Shown here: positions 8,486 through 16,398 of the stretch, piece after piece
How positions within the stretch are numbered: the stretch's first letter is position 1
Layout of the letters: every line of letters starts with the position of its first letter
From: Mycobacterium colombiense
Lineage (GTDB): Bacteria; Actinomycetota; Actinomycetes; Mycobacteriales; Mycobacteriaceae
DNA length: 59,587 nt
NCBI RefSeq assembly: GCF_001953985.1
Contig: NZ_MBEI01000048.1
Location: forward strand, 1 to 59,587
Reading direction: 5' to 3'
The notes under the pieces: generated by a model
The model's database searches: none
What the model saw: the letters and a program-made list of their open reading frames with translations, nothing else
What the model was told of the DNA's origin: nothing
Translations under genes and position numbers: made by a program

Positions 8486-9257
8486 TCGCGGCGTTGGAGT
8501 TCAAAAAGGCGACTATGCCCTGGGTGACCGCGGCGGCATATTTCGCCTGGCCGTCCGAACTTTCCATTCGCGCCAAGTCACCCGCGTTTTTCATGTTGCC
8601 GAGTTCGACCAGAACCGCCGGATACTGCGCCAGGTTCAGCCCCGCGAGGTCGTCGCGGCCGTACAGGCCGTCGGAGCCGATGTAGGTGGCCGGCTGTAAA
8701 CCCGACTGAGCCAAGGCATCCCGCACCGCGTGCGCCAGCTGCACGGCGGGCCCGGATTGGACGTCGTTGAGCGGCGGGCTGGAGTAGTTGACGTGGAATC
8801 CGCTGCCGGACGGTGGCCCTCCGTCGGCATGGATGCTCACGATCGCGTCCGGGCGCATGGCGTTGGCCGCCGCGGCGCGCTGGTCGATGCACGGCCCTAC
8901 CCCGCCGTCGCTGTCGCGGGACAGCTGGGTGCGAACACCCATCTGGGTCAGCGAATCGTTGATCAACCCCACCACCGCCCAGGTGAAGGCGTGCTCGGGA
9001 TACCCGTCGTCTGCGGCCGCGCCCGAGGTCTGGCAGGGCTTTGTGCCGCCGCGGCCGTTGGGTACCTGCTGGTTGATCGACGCGTCGTTCACGGCGTTAT
9101 GGCCCGGGTCGAGGAAGACCGACATTCCATTTACAGCGGCCGCCGCGCGTGGGGCGGGCAGCAATGCGCCGGCGGCGACGATCGCCGGCATGACACCGGC
9201 AATCTTCAGGACGTCGCGGCGGGCGACGGATCGCGGCCCACCCGGGCGATCACTCAC
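8478..9257 (-). CDS. Tat-exported zinc N-acetylmuramoyl-L-alanine amidase (Ami1/Rv3717-like)
   Basis: A 259-residue amidase_3 protein that would cleave the bond between muramic acid and the stem peptide in the cell wall. The zinc ligands are visible: His53 in LDPGHN, Glu88 in GYPEH and His143 in SIHAD. The catalytic glutamate is Glu218 in LVELGNM. Cys75 and Cys123 are placed as in Rv3717, where they form a disulfide. It has the same GRGGTK/CQ loop and the same GLYGRDDLAGLNLAQYP block. The N-terminus carries ARRDVLKIAG and a hydrophobic stretch ending in APRAAAA, which reads as a twin-arginine signal. It lies 20 bases downstream of the PapA-like gene on the same strand. Confidence 0.85.
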   Translation of the reverse strand: MSDRPGGPRSVARRDVLKIAGVMPAIVAAGALLPAPRAAAAVNGMSVFLDPGHNAVNDASINQQVPNGRGGTKPCQTSGAAADDGYPEHAFTWAVVGLINDSLTQMGVRTQLSRDSDGGVGPCIDQRAAAANAMRPDAIVSIHADGGPPSGSGFHVNYSSPPLNDVQSGPAVQLAHAVRDALAQSGLQPATYIGSDGLYGRDDLAGLNLAQYPAVLVELGNMKNAGDLARMESSDGQAKYAAAVTQGIVAFLNSNAATG

Positions 9258-9276
9258 CGCGCGATGGTAGCAATCG

Positions 9277-10542
9277 TCAGTACTCCTCGAGCGCGGCCGT
9301 CAGGGCGTCCGCGACACCCTTCAAGAAGCTGGCCGGCACGCTGTAGCCACACGTCACCATCCTCAGCCTGCCCTCGTAGGTGGTGACTCCGGTCAGATAT
9401 TCGCCATCGGTCTGGCTGACCACCACCGGCCCCCAGACCGCTGCCGGGCGCAAAGGGCTTGCGCCGTCGAGGTTTTGCACGCCGAGGTTGGTGACCATGA
9501 TCTCCCACGGGCTGATCCGGCTGAAAAGCTGTTCGGCGTCGGCGGTTTCGGCATCGACGGTGATGATCTGTTCGAGGCCAGTCGAGGCGGCACGGATCCC
9601 GCGCGCCGATCGGGCGACCCCGAGGCGTGCGGTCGTCGCGCGGGCCTGCTCCCAGAACGGTGTGCCGTCCCACGGCGTGTGTCCCGTCGCGGTCGGCACG
9701 ATGCACATGACGCAGCCGCCTTCGATTCCGAGGATCGGCCGCAGGTTGATGGGGCTGAGGACGCGGATGAATTCTTCGCCGCGGTCCGTGGCACGCACGC
9801 GGCACATCGCGACCACCAGCGCGGCGTGCACCGTGGTGCGTTCCGCGCGGCACCGCGCTACCAGCCTCGCGGTGTCCGCACGGGTCATCGCCATGGTGCG
9901 CACGTTGGCCAGGGCACCGTCGAAGGGACGGAGGACGCTGGGGGGCGTGGTCATCCTCGGGTCGTCCGGCGCCGCAACGGAGTCCAGCGGCTCACCCGAT
10001 TGAAGGGCTTCGGCGACGATCCGTTCTTGCGGTTGTGGCACAGGCAAACTCGTGAAGGCTTCGCCGTTGAGCGCGGCAATCACGTCGCGGAGCGCGACGG
10101 TGGAACTGATCCCGTCCGCGACCGTGTGGTCGAAGGTGAGCACCAGCGCGCTACGCCAAGCGCTCTGCAGCAACAACGCTCGCATCAGCGGCGCCCGCGA
10201 ACGGTCGAACGGTCGGCTGAGCTCCTCGGCCGCGGCCCCCTGCCAGGCCAGCTCCGGGCCGCGGCGCACGGTCAGCTCCACGGGCGGGACGTCCGCCGCG
10301 CGATAGAAGCCCAGACGAATGCCGGGGTGGTCCTCGACGTGCACCGACAGTAGGGGATGGCGTCGCAGAACGGCGGCCAATGCGGCCCGCAGCGGCTTTT
10401 CGGGGAGCACTGCACCGAATTCCGCCACGATCGAGAAATGCGCGGGATTGCGCTCGCTATAGCGATAGAAGAGTCGCTCCGCCGCTCCGAGCGGACGTAC
10501 GAGGGTGGTTGCCTGGCCGTGCTGCGGGTTGTGAACGATCAC
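9277..10542 (-). CDS. PapA/condensation-domain acyltransferase
   Basis: About 421 residues of the BAHD/condensation-domain fold. The catalytic motif HHxxxDG appears as DHTVADG at about residues 138-144; the second histidine and the aspartate, the functional positions, are kept. The start VRPLGAAERLFYRY resembles PapA5/PapA-type proteins, which esterify polyketide or trehalose lipids. The acyl and alcohol partners are unknown. No polyketide synthase is nearby, so it acts on a product made elsewhere. GTG 10542 is preferred over GTG 10557 because GGAGG sits just before it. It is probably co-transcribed with the downstream amidase. Confidence 0.7.
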   Translation of the reverse strand: MIVHNPQHGQATTLVRPLGAAERLFYRYSERNPAHFSIVAEFGAVLPEKPLRAALAAVLRRHPLLSVHVEDHPGIRLGFYRAADVPPVELTVRRGPELAWQGAAAEELSRPFDRSRAPLMRALLLQSAWRSALVLTFDHTVADGISSTVALRDVIAALNGEAFTSLPVPQPQERIVAEALQSGEPLDSVAAPDDPRMTTPPSVLRPFDGALANVRTMAMTRADTARLVARCRAERTTVHAALVVAMCRVRATDRGEEFIRVLSPINLRPILGIEGGCVMCIVPTATGHTPWDGTPFWEQARATTARLGVARSARGIRAASTGLEQIITVDAETADAEQLFSRISPWEIMVTNLGVQNLDGASPLRPAAVWGPVVVSQTDGEYLTGVTTYEGRLRMVTCGYSVPASFLKGVADALTAALEEY

Positions 10543-10790
10543 CGAACCTCCAAACACCGGTAAAGCCCTGCGTCACAACGCAGACGGTCTCCCGGCTGAC
10601 TCGGTTCATCCATTGAAACGATTTCATCCGACGTTCAACTGCCAGAACGCTCGATGCCCGCGCGAACCAGTGTGTCGCCGCCCCATTGGCCGCGGCTCCC
10701 CGCGATGCGCCATGTTCTCCACAGATCGCGACATTCAGCCGGGTGTCCCGTACGTCCGGCGCAATGCCGCGGTGCACCGATCGACATTGC

Positions 10791-10806
10791 CATACTAAAA
10801 AGTATG
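10791..10806. promoter_or_regulatory. 16-bp palindrome over the 10820 promoter
   Basis: CATACT-AAAA-AGTATG, perfect 6-base arms, 13 bases upstream of the flavin monooxygenase start. The position and A/T-rich sequence suit a regulator operator. The TetR gene at 11969-12571 is the obvious candidate ligand-responsive partner. Confidence 0.55.
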
Positions 10807-10819
10807 TTACGGTCGGCGC

Positions 10820-11989
10820 ATGTCCGTGGTTGAAAGCCGCCCACTGCACGGCGTCACCGACGAATTCGTTGCGCGCCTGGCCGATCGCGCCGAGCAGGCC
10901 GAGCGACTGCGGCGCCTGCCCGCGGCGACGATCGACGACTTCCGGCAGACCGAGCTGTTCCGGTTATTGCTGCCGGCCCGGTTCGGCGGCCTGCAGGCCT
11001 CCTTTCCCGAACTGCTGCAACCGATTCGGCGCATGGCACACGGCTGCGCGTCGAGCGCGTGGACGCTCGGCTTCTACGCGCTGCACAACTGGCTGCTGTC
11101 GCTGTTCGATCCGCGCGTTCAGGACGAGGTTTTCGCGTCGGGACCGGTGCTGGCGCCGGCTCCCCTGGCCCCCACCGGTCGCGGCGTACCGGCCGACGGC
11201 GGAGTGCGCCTGACCGGCAGGTGGTCCTGGGCGACCGGCGCGATGGGCGCCGATTGGATGATTGTCGGCGTGCTGATCGAACGGCCGGACCGGATCGACC
11301 CGGCGTTGGCCGTGGTGCCCGCCGACCAGGTGGAGGTCGTGGACACCTGGCACACGGCCGGCATGCGCGGCACCGGCTCGCACGATCTCGTCGTCACCGA
11401 CGCCCTGGTGCCCGAGCATCGATTGGTCGCCGTGGCCGACATCTACGGCGGCACGGCGCCGGGCGCGCGTGCGCACGGGGTCCCGACGTACCGGTGGCCG
11501 ATGGTTCCGGCGCTGGCGCTGACCGCGGCGATGCCCGTGCTCGGGACCGCCGAACGGGTGTCCGAGCTCTTCGCCGAACGGCTCAGTGGGCGCGTGCTGG
11601 CCTACAGCGGGGTGGCGCAAAAAGACCAGCCCGCCGCGCAGATCAGGCTGGGCGAGGCCAGGGTGCGGCTGAGCTCACTGCGGGCGTTGGTCGACAAGAC
11701 GGCCGACGATATCGAGGCGATCGTGGTCAGCGGCGAACGGGTGGGCCGATCGGTGCGGGCCGACGCACGGCTGGCGGCGGCGCGCACCGTGCACGAAAGC
11801 CGGGCGATCATCGCGGATCTCATGGAGGCCTCCGGCGCCAGCGTCCATCTCTTGTCGAGCCCCATGCAGCGCGCCAAGCGCGACGTGGACATCGCGGCGG
11901 GGCATGTCGTGTTCGACTACGACACGAGTCGAGAGTTGGCCGGGGCGTTGGCGATTGGGGCCAAGATCTCACCCATCGCCATGGTCTGA
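10820..11989 (+). CDS. Acyl-CoA-dehydrogenase-fold flavin monooxygenase (HsaA-like)
   Basis: A 389-residue member of the acyl-CoA dehydrogenase/group D flavin hydroxylase family. The order is an N-terminal helical domain (LPARFGGLQASF, MAHGCASSAWTLGFYALHNW), a beta-domain with LTGRWSWATGAMGADWMIVG near residue 130 and the hinge TWHTAGMRGTGSHDLVV near residue 180, then a C-terminal helical bundle. No catalytic glutamate typical of acyl-CoA dehydrogenases is obvious. This suits the HsaA/4-hydroxyphenylacetate 3-hydroxylase branch, which uses FMNH2 from a partner reductase. No reductase gene is adjacent. A palindromic operator overlaps its promoter, and the 3' end overlaps the convergent TetR gene by 21 bases. 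Confidence 0.75.
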   Translation: MSVVESRPLHGVTDEFVARLADRAEQAERLRRLPAATIDDFRQTELFRLLLPARFGGLQASFPELLQPIRRMAHGCASSAWTLGFYALHNWLLSLFDPRVQDEVFASGPVLAPAPLAPTGRGVPADGGVRLTGRWSWATGAMGADWMIVGVLIERPDRIDPALAVVPADQVEVVDTWHTAGMRGTGSHDLVVTDALVPEHRLVAVADIYGGTAPGARAHGVPTYRWPMVPALALTAAMPVLGTAERVSELFAERLSGRVLAYSGVAQKDQPAAQIRLGEARVRLSSLRALVDKTADDIEAIVVSGERVGRSVRADARLAAARTVHESRAIIADLMEASGASVHLLSSPMQRAKRDVDIAAGHVVFDYDTSRELAGALAIGAKISPIAMV

Positions 11990-12571
11990 GCGGGCCTGGG
12001 CCGTTTCCGACTCGCCCAGCATGACGGCCAGGAATCTTTCTCGCTGCGCCACCGATCGGGCCTGCTCGGCCGAGCTGGTGAGATGCAGCAAACCGATCCC
12101 CGCGGCAAAGGTCAATTCGGCACGCAGTCTGGCGTCCTCGTAGCTGAAACCGTAGTCGCAGTAGGCCTTTATCACGGTGCGCAGCAAGAGCCGGTCGGCG
12201 GCGCGGATATTCTCGGCGGCCACCGTGTCCAGGCGGGCCCACTCCCGCATCGCCCGCTCGAGCACCCAGTATTTGGGGCTGACCAACGTTTGCGTCAGCG
12301 CCGACAGTCGTTCCCGGGGTGGCAGCCCGTCGAGCTCGGACAGTGCCTGACGGTCGCGTTCGAGGAATTTGTTCCACGATTCGACCAGTGCGGCCCGATA
12401 TTGCTCGATGTCCTCGAAGTGCCAGTAGAAGCTGCCGCGGGTGACGCCTGCCTGCTGGCAGAGGCGTTCGACCTTGAGTGCGCGCACTCCCTCATGGGCA
12501 AGCACGGTGTAACCCACCTCGAGCCAGTCCTCGGCCGACAGACGGGTCGACGGTTGCTTTCGCACCACCAC
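11969..12571 (-). CDS. TetR-family regulator
   Basis: 200 residues with an N-terminal TetR helix-turn-helix (about residues 25-60: VLAHEGVRALKVERL..QQAGVTRGSFYWHF) and a helical ligand-binding C-terminus. The start is GTG 12571. The gene is convergent with the flavin monooxygenase gene, sharing 21 bases at the 3' ends. It probably represses that gene through the palindrome at 10791-10806, and possibly itself. No copy of that palindrome is seen upstream of its own start, where only GGTAATTACC occurs near 12625. Confidence 0.8.
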   Translation of the reverse strand: MVVRKQPSTRLSAEDWLEVGYTVLAHEGVRALKVERLCQQAGVTRGSFYWHFEDIEQYRAALVESWNKFLERDRQALSELDGLPPRERLSALTQTLVSPKYWVLERAMREWARLDTVAAENIRAADRLLLRTVIKAYCDYGFSYEDARLRAELTFAAGIGLLHLTSSAEQARSVAQRERFLAVMLGESETAQARSDHGDG

Positions 12572-12640
12572 ACCATGGACATTACGGGAGGCGTCCCTGG
12601 CCGGAAGGAAGATTAGGCAATCTCGGTAATTACCTTTCCC

Positions 12641-13186
12641 TCACCGCGTCGGCGGAACGGGTAGCCGGGCGGTGTCGTCGAGGTCCACGTCGAGCGCGTT
12701 GAGCATCAACGCCAGGCCGGCGTATCGGCCGATGACCATCAACGCTTCGACGGTGGCCTCCGAACCGAGGGCCTCGTGCACCTGGTCGAAAACCGGGGCC
12801 GCGACGCGGCGGGTGGTCACCAGTTCGGTGGTCAGTCGCAGGATCGCCAGCTCGGTGGCATCGAACGGCCCCGTTTGCCAATCGGCCTCGGTGGTGATGG
12901 CGTCGATGGTGGCCGCGTCTACTCCGACCGTCTGCGCGACGTCTTTGTGCTGGCCGAGTTCGTAGGCGCAGTCCATGAGATACGCCGTGCGCAGCACGAT
13001 CAGTTCGCGAAGCCGCCGAGATAGCACCGGGCTGCTCAGGGCGGCGTCGCCGGCCATCATCCAGCCGGTGAACACCTTCTCGGCGTTCGCCAGTGCGCGA
13101 TAGACGTTGAGATTGCCGCGCCGCGCGGTCAATTCGCGGGCGAGTTCGGTCATGTCTTCGGGCCGGCGATACGGGATTCGGGTCAC
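12641..13186 (-). CDS. Carboxymuconolactone-decarboxylase/AhpD-fold protein (second of pair)
   Basis: 181 residues, all helical, with the CMD signature region LRELIVLRTAYLMDCAYELGQHKDVAQ at about residues 61-87. The E-x(2)-H part is present. The CxxC of true AhpD peroxidases is absent: a single cysteine precedes AYEL. It therefore probably acts as a decarboxylase- or isomerase-like protein rather than a peroxidase; the substrate is unknown. It overlaps the upstream paralogue by four bases (ATGA), so the two are translationally coupled. Confidence 0.75.
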   Translation of the reverse strand: MTRIPYRRPEDMTELARELTARRGNLNVYRALANAEKVFTGWMMAGDAALSSPVLSRRLRELIVLRTAYLMDCAYELGQHKDVAQTVGVDAATIDAITTEADWQTGPFDATELAILRLTTELVTTRRVAAPVFDQVHEALGSEATVEALMVIGRYAGLALMLNALDVDLDDTARLPVPPTR

Positions 13187-13734
13187 TGCGCCAGGCCTTC
13201 GTCGGGGCTGGAGAAGGTCGGGGTGTCGATCTCCAGGTCGACGGCGTTGAGCACCAGCGCCAGGCCGTAATAGCAGCTGACGATCATCAGCAGTTCGGTG
13301 AGCGCCTCGTCGCCGAGCAGTCCTTGGGCGGTGGCGAAGGTGTCATCGCCGAGCCGGCGGGTGGTGCACAACTCGGTGACGGTGTCGATGACGGTGCGCT
13401 CGTCGCCGCTGAATCCGGCCGCGGCCAGATCCCCCTTGTCGAGCAGGGCATCGATCTGTTGGTCGGTGAGCCCCGCGGTGCGGCCGAAGATCACGTGTTG
13501 GGCGAGTTCGTAGGGCGAGTCCTGCAGATGCCCCACCCGCAGGATGATCACTTCGCGCATGCGCGGGGTGAAGGTCGGGCTTGTGAATAGTTCGCCCGTC
13601 ATCTGCGCCCATCCGTCAAAGATGTTGGGGGCGTTGGCGAGCAGTCGAATCACGTTGAGCGTGTCGGGGCGTGCGATGGGCTGCTGGATCCGCTCGGGTT
13701 GCCGGTCGGTGCTGACGAGCGGCATTCGGGTCAT
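13183..13734 (-). CDS. Carboxymuconolactone-decarboxylase/AhpD-fold protein (first of pair)
   Basis: A 183-residue paralogue of the downstream gene, with the same register: NVIRLLANAPNIFDGW, then MREVIILRVGHLQDSPYELAQHV. The cysteine of its neighbour is replaced here, so neither protein has a redox pair. The two may form a mixed oligomer, since CMD proteins assemble as trimers or hexamers. The 135 bases upstream hold a TTGTGCACAA palindrome and copy C of the 20-bp palindrome. Confidence 0.75.
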   Translation of the reverse strand: MTRMPLVSTDRQPERIQQPIARPDTLNVIRLLANAPNIFDGWAQMTGELFTSPTFTPRMREVIILRVGHLQDSPYELAQHVIFGRTAGLTDQQIDALLDKGDLAAAGFSGDERTVIDTVTELCTTRRLGDDTFATAQGLLGDEALTELLMIVSCYYGLALVLNAVDLEIDTPTFSSPDEGLAQ

Positions 13735-13749
13735 CGCGGGGGTCCTTTC

Positions 13750-13759
13750 TTGTGCACAA
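13750..13759. promoter_or_regulatory. TTGTGCACAA palindrome upstream of CMD pair
   Basis: Perfect 10-base palindrome 15 bases before the 13734 start. It is close enough to overlap a ribosome site or the 5' leader. A second small inverted repeat (AGTG...CACT) follows near 13776. Low-confidence operator. Confidence 0.3.
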
Positions 13760-13817
13760 AAGGTTCCTCGACTGTAGTGACCAACACTGTCTGGAAGTAC
13801 AAAGGGTTTGCGGAACG

Positions 13818-13837
13818 CGCTAGCTCATGCGCTAGCG
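13818..13837. promoter_or_regulatory. 20-bp palindrome, copy C
   Basis: Perfect arms CGCTAGC/GCTAGCG around TCATGC. It lies between the stop of the secreted-protein gene (13870) and the start of the CMD pair (13734), both on the minus strand. It may act as a terminator for the first or an operator for the second. Confidence 0.5.
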
Positions 13838-13869
13838 GGTTTGGCATTCACCCAGTCACCCGCCAGAAC

Positions 13870-14376
13870 TCAACTCACCTTGTCCAGCCGGAAGGGCAGC
13901 GAGATCACCAACGCCTTGTTGATGCCGCAAGCACCGCTGTCGCCCGTGGTCTGGTCCACGCCGGCGAGAACGGTTGGCGTGGAATCGGTTGCCAGCCAAC
14001 CTCTCTCGTCGACGGGATAGAACCGGTAGATCTGGTGTCCCGTCCGGCCGGCGCCGTTGGGGCAAGGCTCCCAGTTGGGAACGTCGCGCTTGACGACGTA
14101 TTCGCTGCCGTGCAGGCCCACGTCGGCGCTCCAGCCGAGGTCGCTGGTGACCCGGCCGGTGCATTCGAGCGGGGTGCTGCACGTGGTGCTGATCGTCCAC
14201 TTGCTCCGGACGGTCGCTTCGTTGTGGTAGATGTCGTTGGTTTTCGCCCAATCGCCGTTGGACGTGGCCACGAACGTGCCGTTGAGTCCCCAGTCGTCAC
14301 CGGCGGCGGTCGGCACCGCGGCACCGGCGGCAAGGGCCAGTGCCAGAGCCGGACTCATCAACGACATCAACCGCAT
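13870..14376 (-). CDS. Secreted mycobacterial protein of unknown function
   Basis: 168 residues with a signal peptide (about residues 1-25, ending PTAAG). The mature domain begins DDWGLNGTFVATSNGDWAKTN and contains WTISTTCSTPLECTGRVTSDLGW and PNWEPCPNG. This layout recurs in a family of secreted mycobacterial hypothetical proteins (recognised from memory). Cysteine pairs suggest disulfides. Function is not known. It starts seven bases after the P450 stop, so it is the last gene of a TetR-P450-secreted protein operon. Confidence 0.65.
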   Translation of the reverse strand: MRLMSLMSPALALALAAGAAVPTAAGDDWGLNGTFVATSNGDWAKTNDIYHNEATVRSKWTISTTCSTPLECTGRVTSDLGWSADVGLHGSEYVVKRDVPNWEPCPNGAGRTGHQIYRFYPVDERGWLATDSTPTVLAGVDQTTGDSGACGINKALVISLPFRLDKVS

Positions 14377-14383
14377 CGATCAC

Positions 14384-15658
14384 CTACTTGATCGGCGTGA
14401 ACTGAAGGTGCAATTCGTTGAGTCCGCGCAGGATGTAGGTCGGCGCATAACTGTAGCGGCGGTCCTCCGCCGGGCCGTGCACGTCTTCATTGACCCGGAT
14501 ATCGCCCATCCGGTCCAGGATTCGCTCGAGCGAGACCCGGCCCTCGACTCGGGCCAGCGGCGCGCCGGGGCAGCTGTGCACCCCGCGCGCGAAGGCGATG
14601 TGCTCGCGAACATTGCCGCGGTCGAGCCGGAATTCGTGCGGGTCCTCGAAGCGGTCGGGATCCCGGTTGATCGCCCCCGGGCACAGCATGACCGTGGTTC
14701 CGGCCGGGATGTCGACATCGCCGACGCGGGTCGACTTGCGCGCCAACCTAAACGCCGTTTTCACCGGGGCCTCCATCCGCAGTGTCTCCTCGATGAAGCC
14801 GGGGATAAGGCTGCGGTCCTCACGCAGCGCCTGCTGCAAATCCGGCCGGTCGCAGAGGATTTGCAGGGCCGCGCCGAGCAGCTTGGCGGTGGTTTCCTGG
14901 CCCGCCCCGAACAGGAAGGTCGCCGAACGCACGACCTCAACCACCTCGGGCACCGACCCGTCCGGATAACGTGCGGCCGCAAGGTCACTCAGCACGTCGC
15001 CGCGCGGCTCGCGGCGCCGGTCCTCGATGTAGAAGCTGAATTTCTCATCGAGGAATTCCAGCGGGTTGATCGCGGCCGGATCGTGGTCCAGGTTGCCCGC
15101 GGTGTGCGAATTCGCCAGTGCGGCACGGAATTCCTTGTGATCGGCCTCGGGCACCCCGAGCAGGTTGGCGACGGCCAGCAGCGCGTAGGGCTTGGAGTAT
15201 GCGTCGAGGAACTCGCATTCTCCGCGGCCGACGAACTCGTCCAGCTGCTGATCGGCCAGGTTCCACAGGAAGTCCTGGTTCTCTTTCAGCCGAGCGGGCG
15301 TCAGCAGCCGGCTCAGCACCGATCGGGCGCGGGTGTGGTCCGGCGGATCCATGGTGACCATGTGCTCGTGCAGCGGCATCTGCACACGGTGCTGGTCGAT
15401 CAGTTCGCTGATGTCGTCGCCGGACGGCTCGAAGGGCAAGGGCGGGAACGGGCCACCCACCGCGATGCAGCTGGAGAACGAGTCGACGTCCTTGTACAGC
15501 GCCATCGCTTCGTCGTAGCCGGTGATGGCGACCACCCCGTGGTGCGGCTCGCGGACCACGGGGCCCTTGGCGCGCAGGTAGTCGAAATAGGGGTGCGGGT
15601 TGGGGACGAGGGTAGGGTCGGTGAAGAAGTCGAAGTCGTCAAAGTCGTTCACTGGCAA
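14384..15658 (-). CDS. Cytochrome P450
   Basis: A 424-residue soluble bacterial P450. The I-helix is LFGAGQETTAK (acid-alcohol pair present), the ExxR motif is EETLR, and the heme loop is FARGVHSCPG with the cysteine at residue 363. CPGAPLARVEGR after the ligand recalls mycobacterial CYP150/CYP188-type proteins, but the family cannot be fixed by eye. It lies 18 bases downstream of the TetR gene 15677-16336 in the same operon, behind the TAGAA-N5-TTCTG element. The neighbouring thiolase, CoA-transferase and second P450 suggest it oxidises the substrate of the catabolic region. Confidence 0.88.
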   Translation of the reverse strand: MPVNDFDDFDFFTDPTLVPNPHPYFDYLRAKGPVVREPHHGVVAITGYDEAMALYKDVDSFSSCIAVGGPFPPLPFEPSGDDISELIDQHRVQMPLHEHMVTMDPPDHTRARSVLSRLLTPARLKENQDFLWNLADQQLDEFVGRGECEFLDAYSKPYALLAVANLLGVPEADHKEFRAALANSHTAGNLDHDPAAINPLEFLDEKFSFYIEDRRREPRGDVLSDLAAARYPDGSVPEVVEVVRSATFLFGAGQETTAKLLGAALQILCDRPDLQQALREDRSLIPGFIEETLRMEAPVKTAFRLARKSTRVGDVDIPAGTTVMLCPGAINRDPDRFEDPHEFRLDRGNVREHIAFARGVHSCPGAPLARVEGRVSLERILDRMGDIRVNEDVHGPAEDRRYSYAPTYILRGLNELHLQFTPIK

Positions 15659-15676
15659 CCCTTCCTGGGCGATCGG

Positions 15677-16336
15677 TCATGCTATGGGTGCTCCGAGCGC
15701 GGCTCTGCAGAACTCCCAAAGGTTTTCTTCGGTGGCCTGCAAGTCCTCGTCGGTTTTGGTCGCGTAGGCGTAGTAGTGGTAGATGGCGCGCTGCAACTCG
15801 ACGATGAACCAGGTGTCCCAGTCGGGATTTCGCGGACGCAGCAACCCCTTGTCGGCGGCGGCCGCCACCTCGGCCCGCAGCAGGTCGACGAACGATTGCT
15901 CGGCCTCGGCGAGTTCGGTCGGAAAGATGCGGTGCAGGTGCCAGTGCGCGGAGACGATGAACCGGATGCCCGCCGCTTCCTGGCTGTCGCCGTGGAATTG
16001 CTGCAGCGGCGCGGTGATGTACGAGCGCAACCGGTCCATGGGGTCGGTCATGTCGGCGGCGGCCTTGGCCCACCGGTCGCAGGCCTCGGTCATCGCGTCC
16101 CCGATCACCGCCAGCAGCAGTTCATCTTTGGAGGCGAAGTAGCGGTAGAAGGTCTGCAGCGCCACACCCGCCTCGGCGACCAATTCCTGCGTGGTGAAGT
16201 CGTCCTTCACCTGAATGAGCCGCCGGGCGGCGTCGAGCATCAACCGCACCTGGTTGGCGATGCGGGTACGGGACCGCTGCACGGCCGCCGACCGATCGAC
16301 AGCGCGCTCCACCCAGGACTCCGACGGGACTGTCAC
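15677..16336 (-). CDS. TetR-family regulator, paralogue of 22632-23318
   Basis: 219 residues. The N-terminus (RSAAVQRSRTRIANQVRLML) and helix-turn-helix (TTQELVAEAGVALQTFYRYF, about residues 48-67) are nearly the same as in the TetR at 22632. The ligand domains also share AHWHLHRIFPTELAEAEQSFVDLL-type blocks. The two therefore probably recognise the same or a very similar operator. The element TAGAA-CGCTA-TTCTG lies 26 bases upstream of this start, suggesting autoregulation. It heads an operon with the P450 and the secreted protein. Confidence 0.85.
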   Translation of the reverse strand: MTVPSESWVERAVDRSAAVQRSRTRIANQVRLMLDAARRLIQVKDDFTTQELVAEAGVALQTFYRYFASKDELLLAVIGDAMTEACDRWAKAAADMTDPMDRLRSYITAPLQQFHGDSQEAAGIRFIVSAHWHLHRIFPTELAEAEQSFVDLLRAEVAAAADKGLLRPRNPDWDTWFIVELQRAIYHYYAYATKTDEDLQATEENLWEFCRAALGAPIA

Positions 16337-16362
16337 AGCGACTCCCTAAACGCCAGTGATAG

Positions 16363-16377
16363 TAGAACGCTATTCTG
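16363..16377. promoter_or_regulatory. TAGAA-N5-TTCTA operator, site 1
   Basis: TAGAACGCTATTCTG, one of four near-identical 15-base elements in front of the four leftward operons of this region. It lies just upstream of the TetR start at 16336. Confidence 0.6.
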
Positions 16378-16398
16378 ATTCGCCGGAGAACGCAACTC

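Noticed and set aside
10450..10475. CGCTATAGCG palindrome
   Set aside because: It lies within the coding sequence of the PapA-like gene, has no second copy with the same centre, and has no positional logic.
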